From: Norana najaformis
Lineage: Eukaryota > Annelida > Clitellata > Crassiclitellata > Hormogastridae
DNA: 64,000 nt
Assembly (NCBI GenBank): GCA_964023275.1
Contig: OZ029917.1
Span: 31,324,005-31,388,004, forward strand
Direction of reading: 5' to 3'
This document shows positions 21,660 to 35,872 of the stretch, one piece after another; position 1 is the first letter of the stretch; every line of letters begins with the position of its first letter. Both the position numbers and the translations under genes were made by a program. The notes beneath the pieces were generated by a model, which was not told where the DNA came from, made no database searches, and saw only the letters and a list, made by a program, of their open reading frames with translations.

Positions 21660-22770
21660 ATTACTATTACCTCAAGTATAGTGGTTGGATTGTTTCAGAT
21701 GCTGGACAAGTTGTTTCCGGGCCTGATAAAGGCATGCATGATGTTTTTTATGCAGTAGCTTGTTCAGGACCATTCAAAAGACCTTCTAGTAAGATGAGTT
21801 TTCTGAAATCAGGTTTATCAAGTAGAAGTGTTTTGCCTTGTAAACTAGGTTATGAACAATTTTACATTGTTTTTAAAGGTGCATATGGTAGAAGGGAAGT
21901 TAGAAGGGGCCCGCAGAGCGCTCAAGTTTGCTACATCGACGTCGGTCTTCAGTACTTTCAGATTTAAACCTAGACTTTGGGTCGCCAACAACAACCTTTT
22001 CGGATTTAAGAGGAATATGCTTATCAAGCAATTCGGTTAGAACAGATAGATTGGAGAGGACATCTGCGTATACATGTAGGCTTCAGTCAGAAGAAAGATT
22101 CGAGGAGCATATGTCACTTATGAGAAGTTTGGATATCTAGTTGATGCCTTGGTCTTAAAGTGATAACAGTGTAATTCGGTGGTGGTATAGTAGGAAAAGA
22201 AATAAAAGCAGCAACAGCAATGTGATCAGAAAGGTAAATTTTCTTAAGCTAGATACCATGAATTAAGTTGCAATCTGCTGTTATCACTTAGAAATCAACG
22301 ATGTGGACTTTACATGCGTTGGCAAGGTGGCGTGCTGCTTACGATCAAAACAAGAGTTTATTAAAGATAGTAGAAACATGATCGTTTGAATCTACACGAA
22401 TGACCTTTTATTTTTCGGAGGGACGATTTTGGTTTGAAATTTGCATTTTTTCAGTGATATTTGGAGTTACTTTTGTTGCGAAAGCATTTCTAACAAGTCT
22501 GTTACCCTAACTGTCGGCATTTTTCGTTTATTTTCTCGGAGTTTATGCGTAGGCCTACGTACGTCTCAGTGGTTACTTCAGGAAATAATTTACATTTTTC
22601 TTCTATTTCAGTTCAGATGTGCTCAATTTAAGTTCTAATTTCAAATACAGTTCTTACAAAATTTAAGTTATACTTCTAATTACAGTTTTTTAAAAATAAT
22701 TTCAGTTTTCACTTCAGTTTTTGTTTGAAAATAATTTCAGTTATACGTCTTTATAGGGTTAGTGTATAAG
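21660..22770. other. No recognisable gene
   Basis: A 123-codon plus-strand frame (21596-21967) overlaps the tail of the LINE fragment and shows no family motif. 22640-22740 consists of repeated TTTCAGTT/CAGTTTTT words, a degenerate simple repeat. Confidence 0.35.
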
Positions 22771-22772
22771 GG

Positions 22773-22965
22773 TTAAGGAACATGGTGCGGCAACTGCATG
22801 AGATAACCTTCATTTTCTTCACTATCTACCTCTTCCTCCTCCTCATCATCTTCCATCTCCTCCATAACAACTTGATCACGTTCACTGTGATCAGTTTCAA
22901 ACTTACTCTGCAGCAATTTTACTGCCTTTACCATATTTGAGCCGTGTGTTACAAGTGAACTGTCA
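22773..22965 (-). pseudogene. hAT-type transposase fragment
   Basis: The minus strand encodes SSLVTHGSNMVKAVKLLQSKFE. This matches the conserved 'D-xx-SNM-x-A' segment of hAT transposase catalytic domains, although the acidic residue is replaced. An acidic linker (MEEMEDDEEEEEVDSEENE) follows, then YLMQLPHHV and a stop at 22773. A conserved CxxH-containing region would normally follow, so this is a truncated relic. It is not contiguous with the hAT at 41.8 kb. Confidence 0.65.
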
Positions 22966-22979
22966 CCTTATCTTATTAA

Positions 22980-24443
<1,464 letters not shown>

Positions 24444-24602
24444 ATAACGGTTCATAAATTAAATGCTATCGTTCGCCCTCGATCCTCTCTCTACAGTTTC
24501 CCGATCGTTCTGACGTGGGATCGAACTGGATGTCCGTTTCGCCCTCGGAAGAGACGCTCGGTAAGTGCATTTCTTGTGGCACAACTGCTGATCATTGTTG
24601 GA

Positions 24603-24626
24603 AACATCGAACTTAACCCTGGACCA
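24603..24626 (+). other. 2A-like motif NIELNPGP at the LINE leader
   Basis: The residues read G-N-I-E-L-N-P-G-P after a hydrophobic LLIIV. Canonical 2A ribosome-skipping peptides read D-x-E-x-N-P-G-P, and APE-type LINEs of several invertebrates are known to carry such leaders. Here Asn replaces Asp, so skipping may be weak or lost. Activity is inference only. Confidence 0.75.
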
Positions 24627-27500
24627 CCGAACGGATACGTAAACATAGCGACGCTTCAGTTTTCGTCATTGAAGTTTGGAGCCCTGAATATTCGTTCTGC
24701 TGTTCATCGTGCTGCGAATATCCACGACATCATAGCCGATGAACGTCTGGACATTTTTGCTCTAACCGAGACGTGGATCACATCTGATGCACCGACTTGT
24801 GTCAAGCAAGGAGTGGAACCTGAAGGTTTCTCCGTACTACATGTTCACCGGCAGCCAGTTGACGGCGGCCCTGGCCGAGGCGGTGGTCTTGCAGTCATCT
24901 ACCGTTCGTCCACTCAAGTCACCGTCCATCCTCTGTCCGACTCCTTTCATCCGTCGTCGTATGAACTTCAGTTGGTCCAAGCAGGTAAAGCTGCTTCCTC
25001 TTTGATCATCGCAAACATCTATCGTCCACCATCAAGCTTCATTCACACCTTCTATGACGAATTTTCGGACATGATTTCCACAATTACTGCCAGTACAAAT
25101 GACCGTCTGCTCGTTTGTGGCGACTTTAACTGTCCAGGCAGTGATGAAAATCATATTGACCACGGGTTAGATGATCTAGTAACATAATTCGATCTCAACC
25201 AGCATGTTTCAACTCCAAATCGTAGTGGAAATCTGCTGGATTTACTAATCACTGATAATCCTGCGACTGTTGGAAATGTTCGGGTCAGTGTTGCTGGTTG
25301 TATCTCTGACCACAGTCTTATCACTGCTACAATAGCAGGGGGTGCGTCCAGCCGTCCAGTTGCTTTTTCCTTTCGCCCAATCAATTGAACAATCCAGTCG
25401 AGTTTGAGCAGGTGCTGTTCGACACTGAACTGTTTTCAGATCCAGCCCAGACAGCAGATGCTTTTGTAGAGCAACTCTCTACCGTTGTTTCGAGGGAGCA
25501 AGATAAAGTTGCGCCTGTTCGCACCTGCTTTAGAAGACCTGCCAAGCCAATCACAAAATGGCTTTCTCATGAAGCAAAGCAGGTCAAAAGTGATCGTCGT
25601 CGTCTGGAACGTCGGTGGAAGAAAACTCTGCAGGAAAGCGATCAAATTGCCTACCGAAGAGCATGCAGGGTGTCTAACAAACTAATCGTAACATCTCGAC
25701 AGCAGTTCTACTGTAACCATTTGGACATTGCCGAAACTTCGAAAGGGCGATGGAGCATCATAAAGAAGCTGCTTCACTCCTCGAACAGTGCTGCCAATTT
25801 ATCTAGTGACCTTGAAGACAAAAAGCTCTGCTTAGGTTTTTTAAACATTTTTGCAGCTAAAATATCTAACTTAAAGTCTGCCATATCAAAGCGTAGAGTT
25901 GGGTTAGACAGGGCAAAACTGTTTCCTGATGTTAGACACTCTGGTATTGAGTTTTGTACCTTACCTCACGTTACAGTACAGGAAGTTGCTAGACTCATCG
26001 GAATTGTTCCATCTAATCATCACAATTGGACTTCATTCCAACTTCCCTTCTTAAATCCTGTTCAAATGTGTTTCCATCCTCATTGCTCACCTGGCTAATC
26101 TCTCCTTTTGTGAAGGTCGCTTTCCCTCTGCTTTTAAAACTGCTCTTGTAACACCCCTACTAAAAAAAACCTGATCTTGATAAGGACTGTCTGGCTAATT
26201 ATAGGCCTATTTCCAATCTGAATAATATCTCCAAACTGCTTGAACGCCTATTTCTCATACGTCTTCAGAGGCATGTAACATCTTCTCCAAATTTTATCCC
26301 TTTTTCAGTCGGCTTATCGTAAACATCAATCAACTGAGACTGCTCTTACTGGCACACTTAACAATATATTTAATTCAATGGATTCTGGCAAAGCATCTCT
26401 TTTTTATATCTCTTGATTTGAGTGCTGCATTTGATACTGTAGATCATGGTATTCGGCTGTCTGGACTCTACACATCTTTTGGAATTACTGGTCCTGCTCT
26501 TCACTGGATATCTTCTTATCTCAATGATCGTTCTCACCGAGTGGCAATAAACTCATCTCGCTCTGATTCTATTGCCTGTCATTCAGGTTTACCTCAAGGT
26601 TCTGTCCTTGGACCTCTCCTATTTTCTATCTTTATTTCGCCCATTTGTCAAATTGCACGCACGCATAATACATTGGTCCAGCAATATGCTGATGATACTC
26701 AACTCTACGTTGTTCTCTCTGCAACAGATCCCTCAGCTAAAACTGAACTTGAACACTGTTTGTCCTCTCTTCACACTTGGTTCTGCTTTAATAATCTTGC
26801 AATCAATCCAGATCAGTCATAGGCAATTCATTCAACTGAGAGGCAATTCTTTTCACAACTCACCAGCGTATGCAGTCTTTCACTTTGCATTCTTCCACTG
26901 ATCTTGCAGGAACCAAAATTCCACTATCAGACAAAATCAAAACTCTTGGTTTCACCCTTGACAACTCACTCACTATGACTTCACATGTATCTTCGATTTG
27001 CAGGTCTTGTTTCTACCACATCAAGGCATTTCGTCACATCAGACATTCTCTGACTAATGACATGGCTAAAACAGTGGCATGTGCACTTGTTAGCTCCCAG
27101 TTAGACTATGCAAATGCGGTGTTATATGGTATATCTTCTCTTAATGTAAAAAGCTCCAGAGGATTCAGGACTCTCTTTCTAGGGTTGTTACATGTTCTTC
27201 TTCATCACATGCATTAGATCGCCTTCGTGAACTTCACTGGCTTCCTGCTGAGTGGCGTATTAAGTTTAAAATTGCATGCTTGAGTTTTAAGGCTCAGTAC
27301 ACTGGCCTTCCATCATATCTTAATACTTTGTTGACTCCATATCGCCCTCCCAGATTCTTTCGTTCTTCTGATACTGGTTTGTTGCAAGAATCTAGGTTCA
27401 GGACAATTGTAGAATCACGTGCCTTTAACTGTTGTGCTCCTCGCATTTGGAATCGTCTACCACAAAAGACCCGACTTGCAAACTCACTATCATCTTTTAA

Positions 27501-29672
27501 CCCAATACAGACGAGTAGGTAGTGATTGGTAGTGTAGGTGTCACGACGAGTAGGTAGTAATTGGTAGTGGGCATGTACTATTATCTAGACCACTCTCAGC
27601 CTATCGCAGACGTTATATTTTTGAAACCTTACATCAATTAGGCCAAGATATTATAATTAAGTACAGAAATAAGTGGAAGATATTTTTAGAATTCGGTTAT
27701 AAACATAAAAATCGACCAATCAAATCGGACATTTAAATCACGAATTTAAATAACCCAAAATGGCGGCGTGTTGTTGTTGTGGCCTTACTGACGACGAAAT
27801 TCGGCAAATTCTTGATGAATTTGCATCAGATGATGACAGTTTTGACTCATCTGACAATAAAAACCTGTCTTTTGCTACCAGTGAAGAAGATAAAGTGGTT
27901 TTGGCTAAAGAACATCGACTCCGAATTAGCGGCTACGGATACACGCTAGCGGACCGTCAAACTGGGTCAAGCGGATGACTTGGGCGAGATAGACAGGACT
28001 GAACAAGTAGCAGATTTTCCAATTTGACCCCTAACTGTTCCATTTACAAGCGTCTGTGGCGGACCAGCCCCTGATGCACCATTTTTGAAATTTTTCTAAC
28101 TGCTTTTGGATAAGCTTTTTTGATGTGCTAGTTGAACAGACCAGGCCTGCATGGTGAGCAGAGTAGGTCAAATGCACAGAAGGCAGGTAAACCCCACAGA
28201 ATAAAATGGAAACCTACTTCTCCTCTAGCACCTTATGTTTTAGAGAACAAGATCAAGAATCCCAAAGGCTGCCCCAAGAAGGCTCAATATGAATGTGAAG
28301 CATGTAAAGTTGCTTTGTGCAAAGTTTTATGCTTCCACATTTGCAATGAGCAAAATCAGATAGTGGTTCTGTTGAGTGTAAGGAAGGTAAACAATATAAC
28401 ACATCGATACAACTATTAAAATTTCCATTCTAAATTGTCGTCTTAGAACTGTTCAGTCTAGTCTATTGAGAAGGAGGAGTCGATTCAGGAGGCTTCATCC
28501 ATCTTCAAGGTGACCATCCAGTGCACTCAGGCATTCATAAAAATGGCCCTTTTGAGAGCTACCAAATATTTGAAAAGGAAACAAACGTCATTGTGTTTGC
28601 CTCTCTGTGTGCCTGGCTTGTTGTAATGTTACTGCTGTTGTCCTGTTGGTGTGCATGCTGCAGTGTTTTTGATGTCGTGGTTGTATTACTATGTATGTGT
28701 TTGGGAGGTGATGGGGTGAGTAGGCAACATTGATTGCCCCAAAAATTTTCTACCAAAAACTGGACAGAAGGATTGAAAGAGCAGATTAAAAGCTAAGGAA
28801 TGATGTTAACCTCAAGTCTGTATGCCAAAAATTACCAAGATCTGATAAGTTAAAAATTTCTTACTTTTTAGGCATTTCTTGTTACTCCTCTGGTACGACT
28901 ACTGTCTGCATACTAAAAATATTATATCTCTTTCATTTATGAAAATATTTTCAAACTTTTTTGGAGGTTTTGTCTGATATTAATTGCTGCACAGTTCATG
29001 TGCTGACACTACATGAGTTGTCACTGAAAATGTTTTCTATAGGGGTTTGAACATGAAAAAAGTTTTCAAATGGGGTGGGTACAGTTTGGGGCAACTATGG
29101 GTACCTCCAAAACTTTTTCTAAAAAACTGGAAAGATAGTTTGAAAGAGGAAATAAAATGCTAAAGAATGATATTAACCTCAAGTCTGTGTGTCAAAGAAT
29201 GACCAAGATCTGATAAGTTAGACATTTCTTACTTTTCAGGTGTTTTCTTATATTTCCTTCAAATTGTACGACTTAATCTTACATACTAAAAATACTGTAT
29301 CTCCTTCATTTATGAAAATATTTTCAAAATTCTTGTGAGGTTTTGTCTGGTATTGATTTCTGCACGATTTTTGTGCTGACACTACATATGTTGTCACTGA
29401 AAATGTTTTTCCATAGGAGCCTGAACATGAAAAAAGTGTTAAACATGGGGTGGGGTACGGTTTGGGGCAACTTTGGGTACCCCAAAATTTTTTGTATCCA
29501 AAACTAGACGGGTGGATGGGAAGAGGAGATAAAATGCTAAAGATTGATGGTAACCTCATGTCTGTAGGTCAAGAACTGACTGAGATACAACAAGTTGAAA
29601 ACTATTTAATTAATAGGCGTTTTCCGGTAAAAATCGCTCGTCGTCAGGGCCTAGGCGGAAAAATTTCTCTCG
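27501..29672 (+). mobile_element. piggyBac-derived element nested in the LINE
   Basis: TTAA at 27497-27500 and at 29673-29676 flank 2172 bp that split the LINE reading frame at a single point, as expected for a TTAA target duplication. The left end begins CCC, typical of the family; the right end does not mirror it. Inside, 27760-27978 encodes an acidic N-terminus (LTDDEIRQILDEF...DDDSFDSSD). PAPDAPFLKFF near 28057 resembles the start of the DDE domain. 28159-28418 encodes the C-terminal cysteine-rich domain (YECEACKVALCKVLCF). The catalytic core between them is missing, so the copy is non-autonomous. Confidence 0.85.
28708..29600 (+). repeat. Tandem repeat of about 365-378 bp, 2.4 copies
   Basis: Equivalent points fall at about 28735, 29100 and 29478 (word CCAAAA-TTTT-ACCAAAAACTGG). 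Shared words include ATGAAAATATTTTCAAA and GCTGACACTACAT-GTTGTCACTGAAAATG. The copies differ by substitutions and small gaps, so they are older than the 63-bp array. They lie within the 3' half of the piggyBac-derived element and are non-coding. Confidence 0.92.
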
Positions 29673-29829
29673 TTAAATCACTTGTTAAGACTCACTACTT
29701 CACCCTGGCTTTTGCATGACTCTATCTTGGCCCTAGCGAATATACATCCGCGCCTCAGATTCAGGTCTACTGACATTGCGCGCATTACAAGTGCTTTAAA
29801 TAAATAAATAAATAAATAAAAATAAAACT

Positions 29830-30950
29830 AGATCTAGTCTGGAAATGTTTTGTAAAAAGTTTGGTTTCCTGGCAGATCTCAAATGGGCAAAGATAATTGT
29901 TACCATTTTTACATATTTCTGAGATAGATATCAACTGCAAATCTTCATCTTAACTAATTCAAAGGTTTTAGGTTTCAGACACTGAATTATTTACAGCTTC
30001 ACATGTGTTTCTGAACTGTTCTGAGTCCCGGTGTTTAATTTGACTCTGGCTTTGGCATCCACTTCCGCAATCACTTGCTGTTCATAGCCGATCCTTGGTG
30101 ATGTAATTGGTCTCTGTGTTTGTTGCAGTGCAGGTCAGTCGGTTTGCCCTGAATGCATCTGTGCACAACACAATAAATTAAATGTAAATTAATAGGTCAT
30201 TGGGTAACTGACATCTGTTGCTATTATATTATAATAACTGTCTAATACTAGAGAAATTAAGCAATCCTTATGAATTAACATATAATGGAATAAATTGAAA
30301 CAAACACAGAGCAGGGAATGCAAATTACTGCATCCATGGCGATAATTTTGGATAAGAATTTCTAAGCTAATCACCACAGCCAGCCAAAAGGAACAATTCT
30401 TATACTGCTGCAATTCTCGTTATATTAAAATAATTAATGTTCTCATTACACACACTTCACATATACAATTATTAAATATAAATGTTAAAATGAAAGACCA
30501 GTAAGAAGGTGTTCTTACTATATTCAAAGTCTTGCTGACAGACTTTGGCATATCTTTTTATCAATGTCACAAGCGAACTCAACGGCAGCTGGTCTGATTA
30601 ATAGCGGGAGACGAAGGTCGACACGATGTCATGATGTAAAGAAAACGTCGCATTGACGTCGGCTCGATGACTAATGGTTTGCTGGGAAGTCATCGACATC
30701 TTGCTAATTATGACATTAGTTTCGATTAAAGATCTGTTTGGCTGCACACCACCTGCGTTCTTGTTGACTAAAAAATAGCTTCTTTTAATTAGTCGAATCC
30801 ATATTTCCTTGTGGTAAAGAGGAACCCAACACCAACCAGTGTCCTAAAAAATTAAGACTTTTTTAACTTCAGAAAAAACTTGAATCGATTTACTCATTCA
30901 TTGTGGAATCGATATTATAATTGTTAATGTACATGTTTTTCTATAGCGAC
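29830..30950. other. No recognisable gene
   Basis: AT-rich. It includes the partner of a short direct similarity (30290-30345 with 24110-24160) and CGTCG/GTCATCGAC words near 30600-30710, possibly remains of a transposon that once surrounded the LINE. Confidence 0.35.
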
Positions 30951-30954
30951 CAGA

Positions 30955-32640
30955 TGTGCTCGACCTTGCTCAATTTTCAATGAATTTACCGGGTGAGATC
31001 CTTCAAAGAAAGAATGTGCATCTGTCCTTGTCCCAGTCATTACCATAATAGTTAATCTTTCCTTATCTACGGGTAATTTCCCCTCCTTTTCAAACACTCG
31101 CTTGTTACCCCTCTTTTCAAGAAATCATCACTTGACAAAGAAAAGCTTTCGAACTACCAGCCTGTTTCTAACCTGACTTCATCTCCAAATTAACTGAACG
31201 GATTGTCCTCTCTCGTAGCAATGACTATTTAGCTTCCAATTCAGTCCTTGACCCACACCAGTCTGGTTTTACTAAACGCCACTCAACTGAAACTCTGCTC
31301 ACACCTCTCTAAAACAAGCTTGTTTCTGCCATATTTCATCAACAGGTTTCTTGCATTTGTATCCTTGGTATCTCTGCAGCCTTCGACACCATAGATCACA
31401 ATATCTTATTCCACCGACTTTCAACCTGGTTTGATTTTGCTAACACTGCTCTCCTATGGATACAGTCTTATCTCTCCTCCCGCTCTTTCTCCATTAAAAC
31501 TTCGGAAGCCCCTTTAAAGTCATGTACTTGCGGAGTTCCGCAAAGCTCCGTTCTTGGACCTCTACTGTTTTTCATCTACACTACCCCATTCAGTTCACTC
31601 ACTACAGCATTACATTTTACATAAGTCATTACATTGTACAGCATCCACAATTGACCATCACCTCTATGCTGACGACATCCAGTTATTCATCTCTTTCTCT
31701 CCGAATTGTTTCAACGAGTCTGTAGGTCATCTTCGTGTGGTTAAACAAATCTCCTCCTGGATAACATCTAAGCTCTTGTGCCTGAACCCATCAAAAACTG
31801 AATTCATACTTATAGGCCTACGCGATCAGCTCAAGAAAATGTCTGACCCCTCTATCTCCCTCAGCCTGGACTCAGCCTCCACCCACACCTTTAATACCAA
31901 CTCTTCTGTCTGCAATAAAGATGCAATATTCGACCAAAACACCACCTTTTCTAATCATATCACCCATCTTTCCCGCTCTTGTTTTATGCATATCCGCAGA
32001 ATCCGCCCTATGCTTGACTTCAAAACTGCATCTATCATTGCCACATCGATAATCCACGCAAAACTAGACTACCGCAATTCACTTTTTCTCAATATAAATA
32101 CCACTCAAATAAATCGCCTTAAATCTATCCAAAATGCTCTTGCTCGTGCTGTCACCAAAACTCCCAAACACTATCCCATAACTACTGTTCTCAAATCACT
32201 TCACTGGCTTAAAATAGCTGAATGAATAGAGTACAAAGTCCTATCACTTATCTATTACACACTTCAATTCCCCCAACCCTCCTATCTTCGTCAGTTATTT
32301 ACAATCCAACCACTCCGTTCAACCCGCTCCTCTTCTCTCCTAACCCTTCTTCGCCCGTCCGTCACCTCATCCTTAAAATTTGGAAATCGCTCCATAGCCT
32401 TAGCTGCTCCACCCCTCTGGAATAAACTCCCGCCAGAATTACGACAATTATCTGATCCATTATTCGAATTCACAAGCACTTCACCTCTTGCAATTTCTGC
32501 GCTGGTCTTTCACTCAAAACTGAAAGCATTACTTTTCCAAAACTCATATCCTAATTCTTATTCCTACCTGGCTTTTAGATATTGGTCTGAGGCTCTGGAA
32601 CTATCTGCAAGTTTCTGTCCACTCCCAGGTTCTCTGTTGT
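30955..32640 (+). mobile_element. LINE family F, RT and C-terminus, broken
   Basis: RT motifs appear in shifting frames: NLSLSTGNFP (31050), ISAAFDTIDHNIL (31375), CGVPQSSVLGPLLF (31530) and HLYADDIQLFISF (31665). They are followed by SKTEFILIGL, HAKLDYRNSLFL, LKSLHWLKIAE and APPLWNKLPPELRQL. The long frame 31554-32225 is intact through the region after YADD. The endonuclease is absent, so the copy is 5'-truncated. A second copy lies at 38165-39060. Confidence 0.88.
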
Positions 32641-32649
32641 CATTCATAC

Positions 32650-33150
32650 TCGGACTGAATCTCTTGTTTTCCGGATTTATTGTCAGTGTTAGGTGTTATG
32701 CTAGCAGAATATGTATGTATATATATATATATATATATTCCATAAGTGTGAATAACATCTTTGAAGGACAGATGGTTATCACCGTGGACACGGCTTATCC
32801 AATCAGAGCAACAATGTTTACTGACGTTCTGGCTGCAAGAATTTTAGCATTTTTATTATTAAACTCTGGCCTAACAGTTAATTCATTGAACTTTCGAAAC
32901 TCCTTGCCGTTCTTCACATGCTGCTCAAATGTACAGTAAGGTAAGCTTAATTAAGTTAAGATAAGGCTAGCCGAGGTGCGAAAATGAATGAATGAATGAA
33001 AGGTACTCGCTAATTTATTACACGCCACATTAAACTGTTTTTGAGCCTCAAATTCAGATATACTTGCTTTGTGCCCGTAAGAAGTATTTGAAATAAATGC
33101 ATTAAAAGTTCTTTAATAAACGGACAAACTTTTATCTTCACATAACACCA
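32650..33150. other. No recognisable gene; simple repeats
   Basis: A (TA)n tract (32715-32738) and a (GAAT)n tract (32984-32999) are present. No coding evidence. Confidence 0.4.
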
Positions 33151-33153
33151 AAG

Positions 33154-34393
33154 CAGGACCGGCCTTAGGCATAGGCAGAGCAGGCAGCTGCCTGGAGCGC
33201 CACAATTTAGGGGCGCCATTTCCCCCCAGATTTTGTTTTCTGTTTTTATGTTATTCATTCATTCTTTCGATGATTTTTCATCTGAATTAAAAATTTTCTT
33301 AATCGCAATCTGACTATGACATAGGGCTATTTAGTCACTAATAAAATTGCGAGTGAAGGACTTGCTCAAGGTCCCTACACAGTAACCGCCTATTACGTTT
33401 GTACAGCATGTCTCGCGAATCGCGAGACGAATAAGGACAGTGCCGGTGTTAGATGTCTGGTCAAGGCTATGAGACGATTGCTTGAGATGAATCCGATGCC
33501 AGAGCAGCCTGATTCCGTGTACATCGGGGCTGTTCTCCGTCTGCGCCCGGCTCTGCAGGCTCGGGCTCTCCTTCTGATAAATTAATGAGTCAATATGTGT
33601 ACCAACGCGTTGGTCCAAAGTTGGCCGAAGGGTGGCTATCTTACGCAGGCTTAGTAGTTGGCCACGTGTGTACGTTGTACGCTACAAGTTATCGCTTAAA
33701 GGCATCTTCTATGCCCTGGTGGAAAAAACTGTGTGGCACGAGAAAGCGAAGAAAAACACGTCCACCAGAGTAAAACACGCGATTGACTGCTGGAAAAACG
33801 CTAGTTATTCATATCTTTTGTATTTTGTTTTTGCAGATGTTGTGTTGCTAATTTGATGCAGTTTAGTATTTAGTTTTAAGTAGAGTTTTCTTAATTTGTG
33901 AAAAGCTTAATTTAAGATCATACTATCGATAACTGTACAGACATTTATCGTTTTGGTCTTATGATATTGTTAACAAAAGTAAAATAAGAAATAATGCCAA
34001 AACCCATGAAGCGTCAAAAATTTTCGGGTGCACAATCCCGCAAACAAAATTGCAAATAAAAGTTAGTGTCAGAAAATAGAGGAGTTAGTAAGACACTTAT
34101 TCCTAGAAAAATTATTTTAAATTTATCATATCCATTATCGATAGAAACTATTCAAAATGATTTCTATGATTAGGCCTACACTAACAAACAATTTAGAAAC
34201 AGGTCCAGTTTGAGCAGATCTTATTGCCTTGCAAGAGTTGAGAAGTAATAAATGAGGTATTGGCTCTCAGATTTACATTGTTTTGGATGGTGTAATTGAA
34301 ATTGGAAACTAAACAATGCTTGTAATTATATGGAGTTGGGGGGGTCAAATGTATACTTTATCTGCAGCGTCATTTAGGCTAAGGCCGGCCCTG
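33154..34393. mobile_element. hAT-type non-autonomous element
   Basis: The left end CAGGACCGGCCTTAG and the reverse complement of the right end CAGGGCCGGCCTTAG differ at one of 15 positions. Termini beginning CAGGGCCGGC are typical of a hAT group. The flanking 8-mers CACCAAAG and TACCGATG agree at only five positions, so a target duplication is at best worn. The interior holds no transposase. It includes a segment at 33340-33400 (GTGAAGGACTTGCTCAAGG) also found in the repeat at 53.49 kb. Confidence 0.65.
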
Positions 34394-34399
34394 TACCGA

Positions 34400-35570
34400 T
34401 GTATCTCTCATTATATCATTATATCAGGTAAGCTACTCGTCACTTGCTATTCCTCTTAAGCTTAAGACTGAAAAAGATAGCCAGACCCGGGGCCCAGAAT
34501 ATCAAAACGTATCGATCGTCAGCGACGATTCAGTGCGTCAACAAATCCATAGATGAGTAACAAGCAAGTAAAACACGCGACACCTGGTCAAATTTATTTC
34601 TGCTCATTTTGATAGTTTACTAAACTTTCTCCATGGTAAAATCATTCACACACTCAATCATCGTCTCACTTAACTAACTTTTTCTGTAGATCCGTATTTT
34701 GTTCTTGCTCATATCCAAACTTGTTAAGTTTTTCTTCAATAGTTAAGTTTGTAGGCTTTTTTCATCCAGATAAATTCCACTGGATGACATTCAACCATGA
34801 ATAGCATCAAACGAACACCTATTTAATAACGTCCAAAACATAATTGATGCAACTGGGCAAAATTGGCCTAAGTTAATATTAATGTCCTAATTTTTATTCA
34901 TTTCATCTCTAATTTCTCTTATTTCGTAACCTCTCTCCTATCCCTGAATCTCCTGTAAGCTCTCTAAATCTCTCTTAATCTCCTTAATTTGCCTAACTTA
35001 GTCTTTACTCATGAAAAAGTAAGACATGTTGCCGATCTCAGTCGACACTTTATTTGTCATATTCGTTAATTATTAGACGCTGCTGTTTAATGATCGTGCG
35101 AATACCATTCGAAAATCTCACTTCCACGTTCGAGACGTTTATGGACTGGGTTTTCCTGTTTCCACAATTTTTCTGTAAAATTGCACAGGTCTCGATTACT
35201 GCATTACCCACGTCACTGGTACCACATTGGATACTGAAAAGTGTTCAGTATTTCTTGGCGATAATCGTCACCAATTCTTCCAACCATGAACCGAGTAGCC
35301 ACACATCTGATTAGAACGTTCATATTGGCTCCCAACTGCGAAGAGAATAAATTTGAAAAATAGCTAAGGAATAAACATTGCATTCACTTAGCCTAGATGC
35401 AATATCAAATCACATGAGCTGAACAACCGATGAACATATTCTCGTGGAAGATCGCTCGACCAGGATAACACGTTTCGTTTAGAAACTTCTGGATTTTTTA
35501 TACCCAGTGCAGCAGATGTAACATCTAATGGATGTCCTTACTTCGTGTCAATGATATTTATGGATTGGCC
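34400..35570. other. Upstream region of the secreted-peptide gene
   Basis: No other gene is visible. CTCTCT/AATCTC words repeat loosely at 34905-34985. The last 100 bases form the putative core promoter, with GATTGG (inverted CCAAT) at 35564, only some 15 bases before the TATA box. Confidence 0.4.
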
Positions 35571-35577
35571 TCGTCCC

Positions 35578-35583
35578 TATAAA
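35578..35583 (+). promoter_or_regulatory. TATA box of the secreted-peptide gene
   Basis: TATAAA within CCCTATAAATTC. An initiator-like TCATTC begins 23 bases downstream at 35601, and the start codon is 106 bases downstream. The spacing fits a short 5' untranslated region. Confidence 0.65.
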
Positions 35584-35683
35584 TTCTGCAAGGCTTCTCG
35601 TCATTCGACAGTCTTTGGAAGTCATCAGAACCAGATTCTGAGGCGCAGTGATCTCACCAAAGTCAAGTCTCTTCGTCGTCATC

Positions 35684-35872
35684 ATGAAGGCCTTCTATTT
35701 CATCGTTGCAGCGGCACTCCTCAGCCAGGCCCTTCTCGTACGGGCTACTACAGAACCGTTGGACACTTCAGTCGCTCAAAAGTGCGTCAATATCTTCGTC
35801 GGACGCGTCTACTGTGTTCTGAGTTTGACAATCAGACTCGAAGAAATTCTGAGTGCTGATATCGACGTGGAT
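35684..35872 (+). CDS. Secreted peptide, exon 1
   Basis: Codes for the signal peptide and residues to Asp63, including Cys34 and Cys44. The exon ends GTGGAT before the donor GTATGT at 35873. Reading through the donor would give only four more residues. Confidence 0.7.

Noticed and set aside
32637-32939. 100-codon frame after LINE F
   Set aside because: It runs through a (TA)n tract and carries no motif; probably chance.
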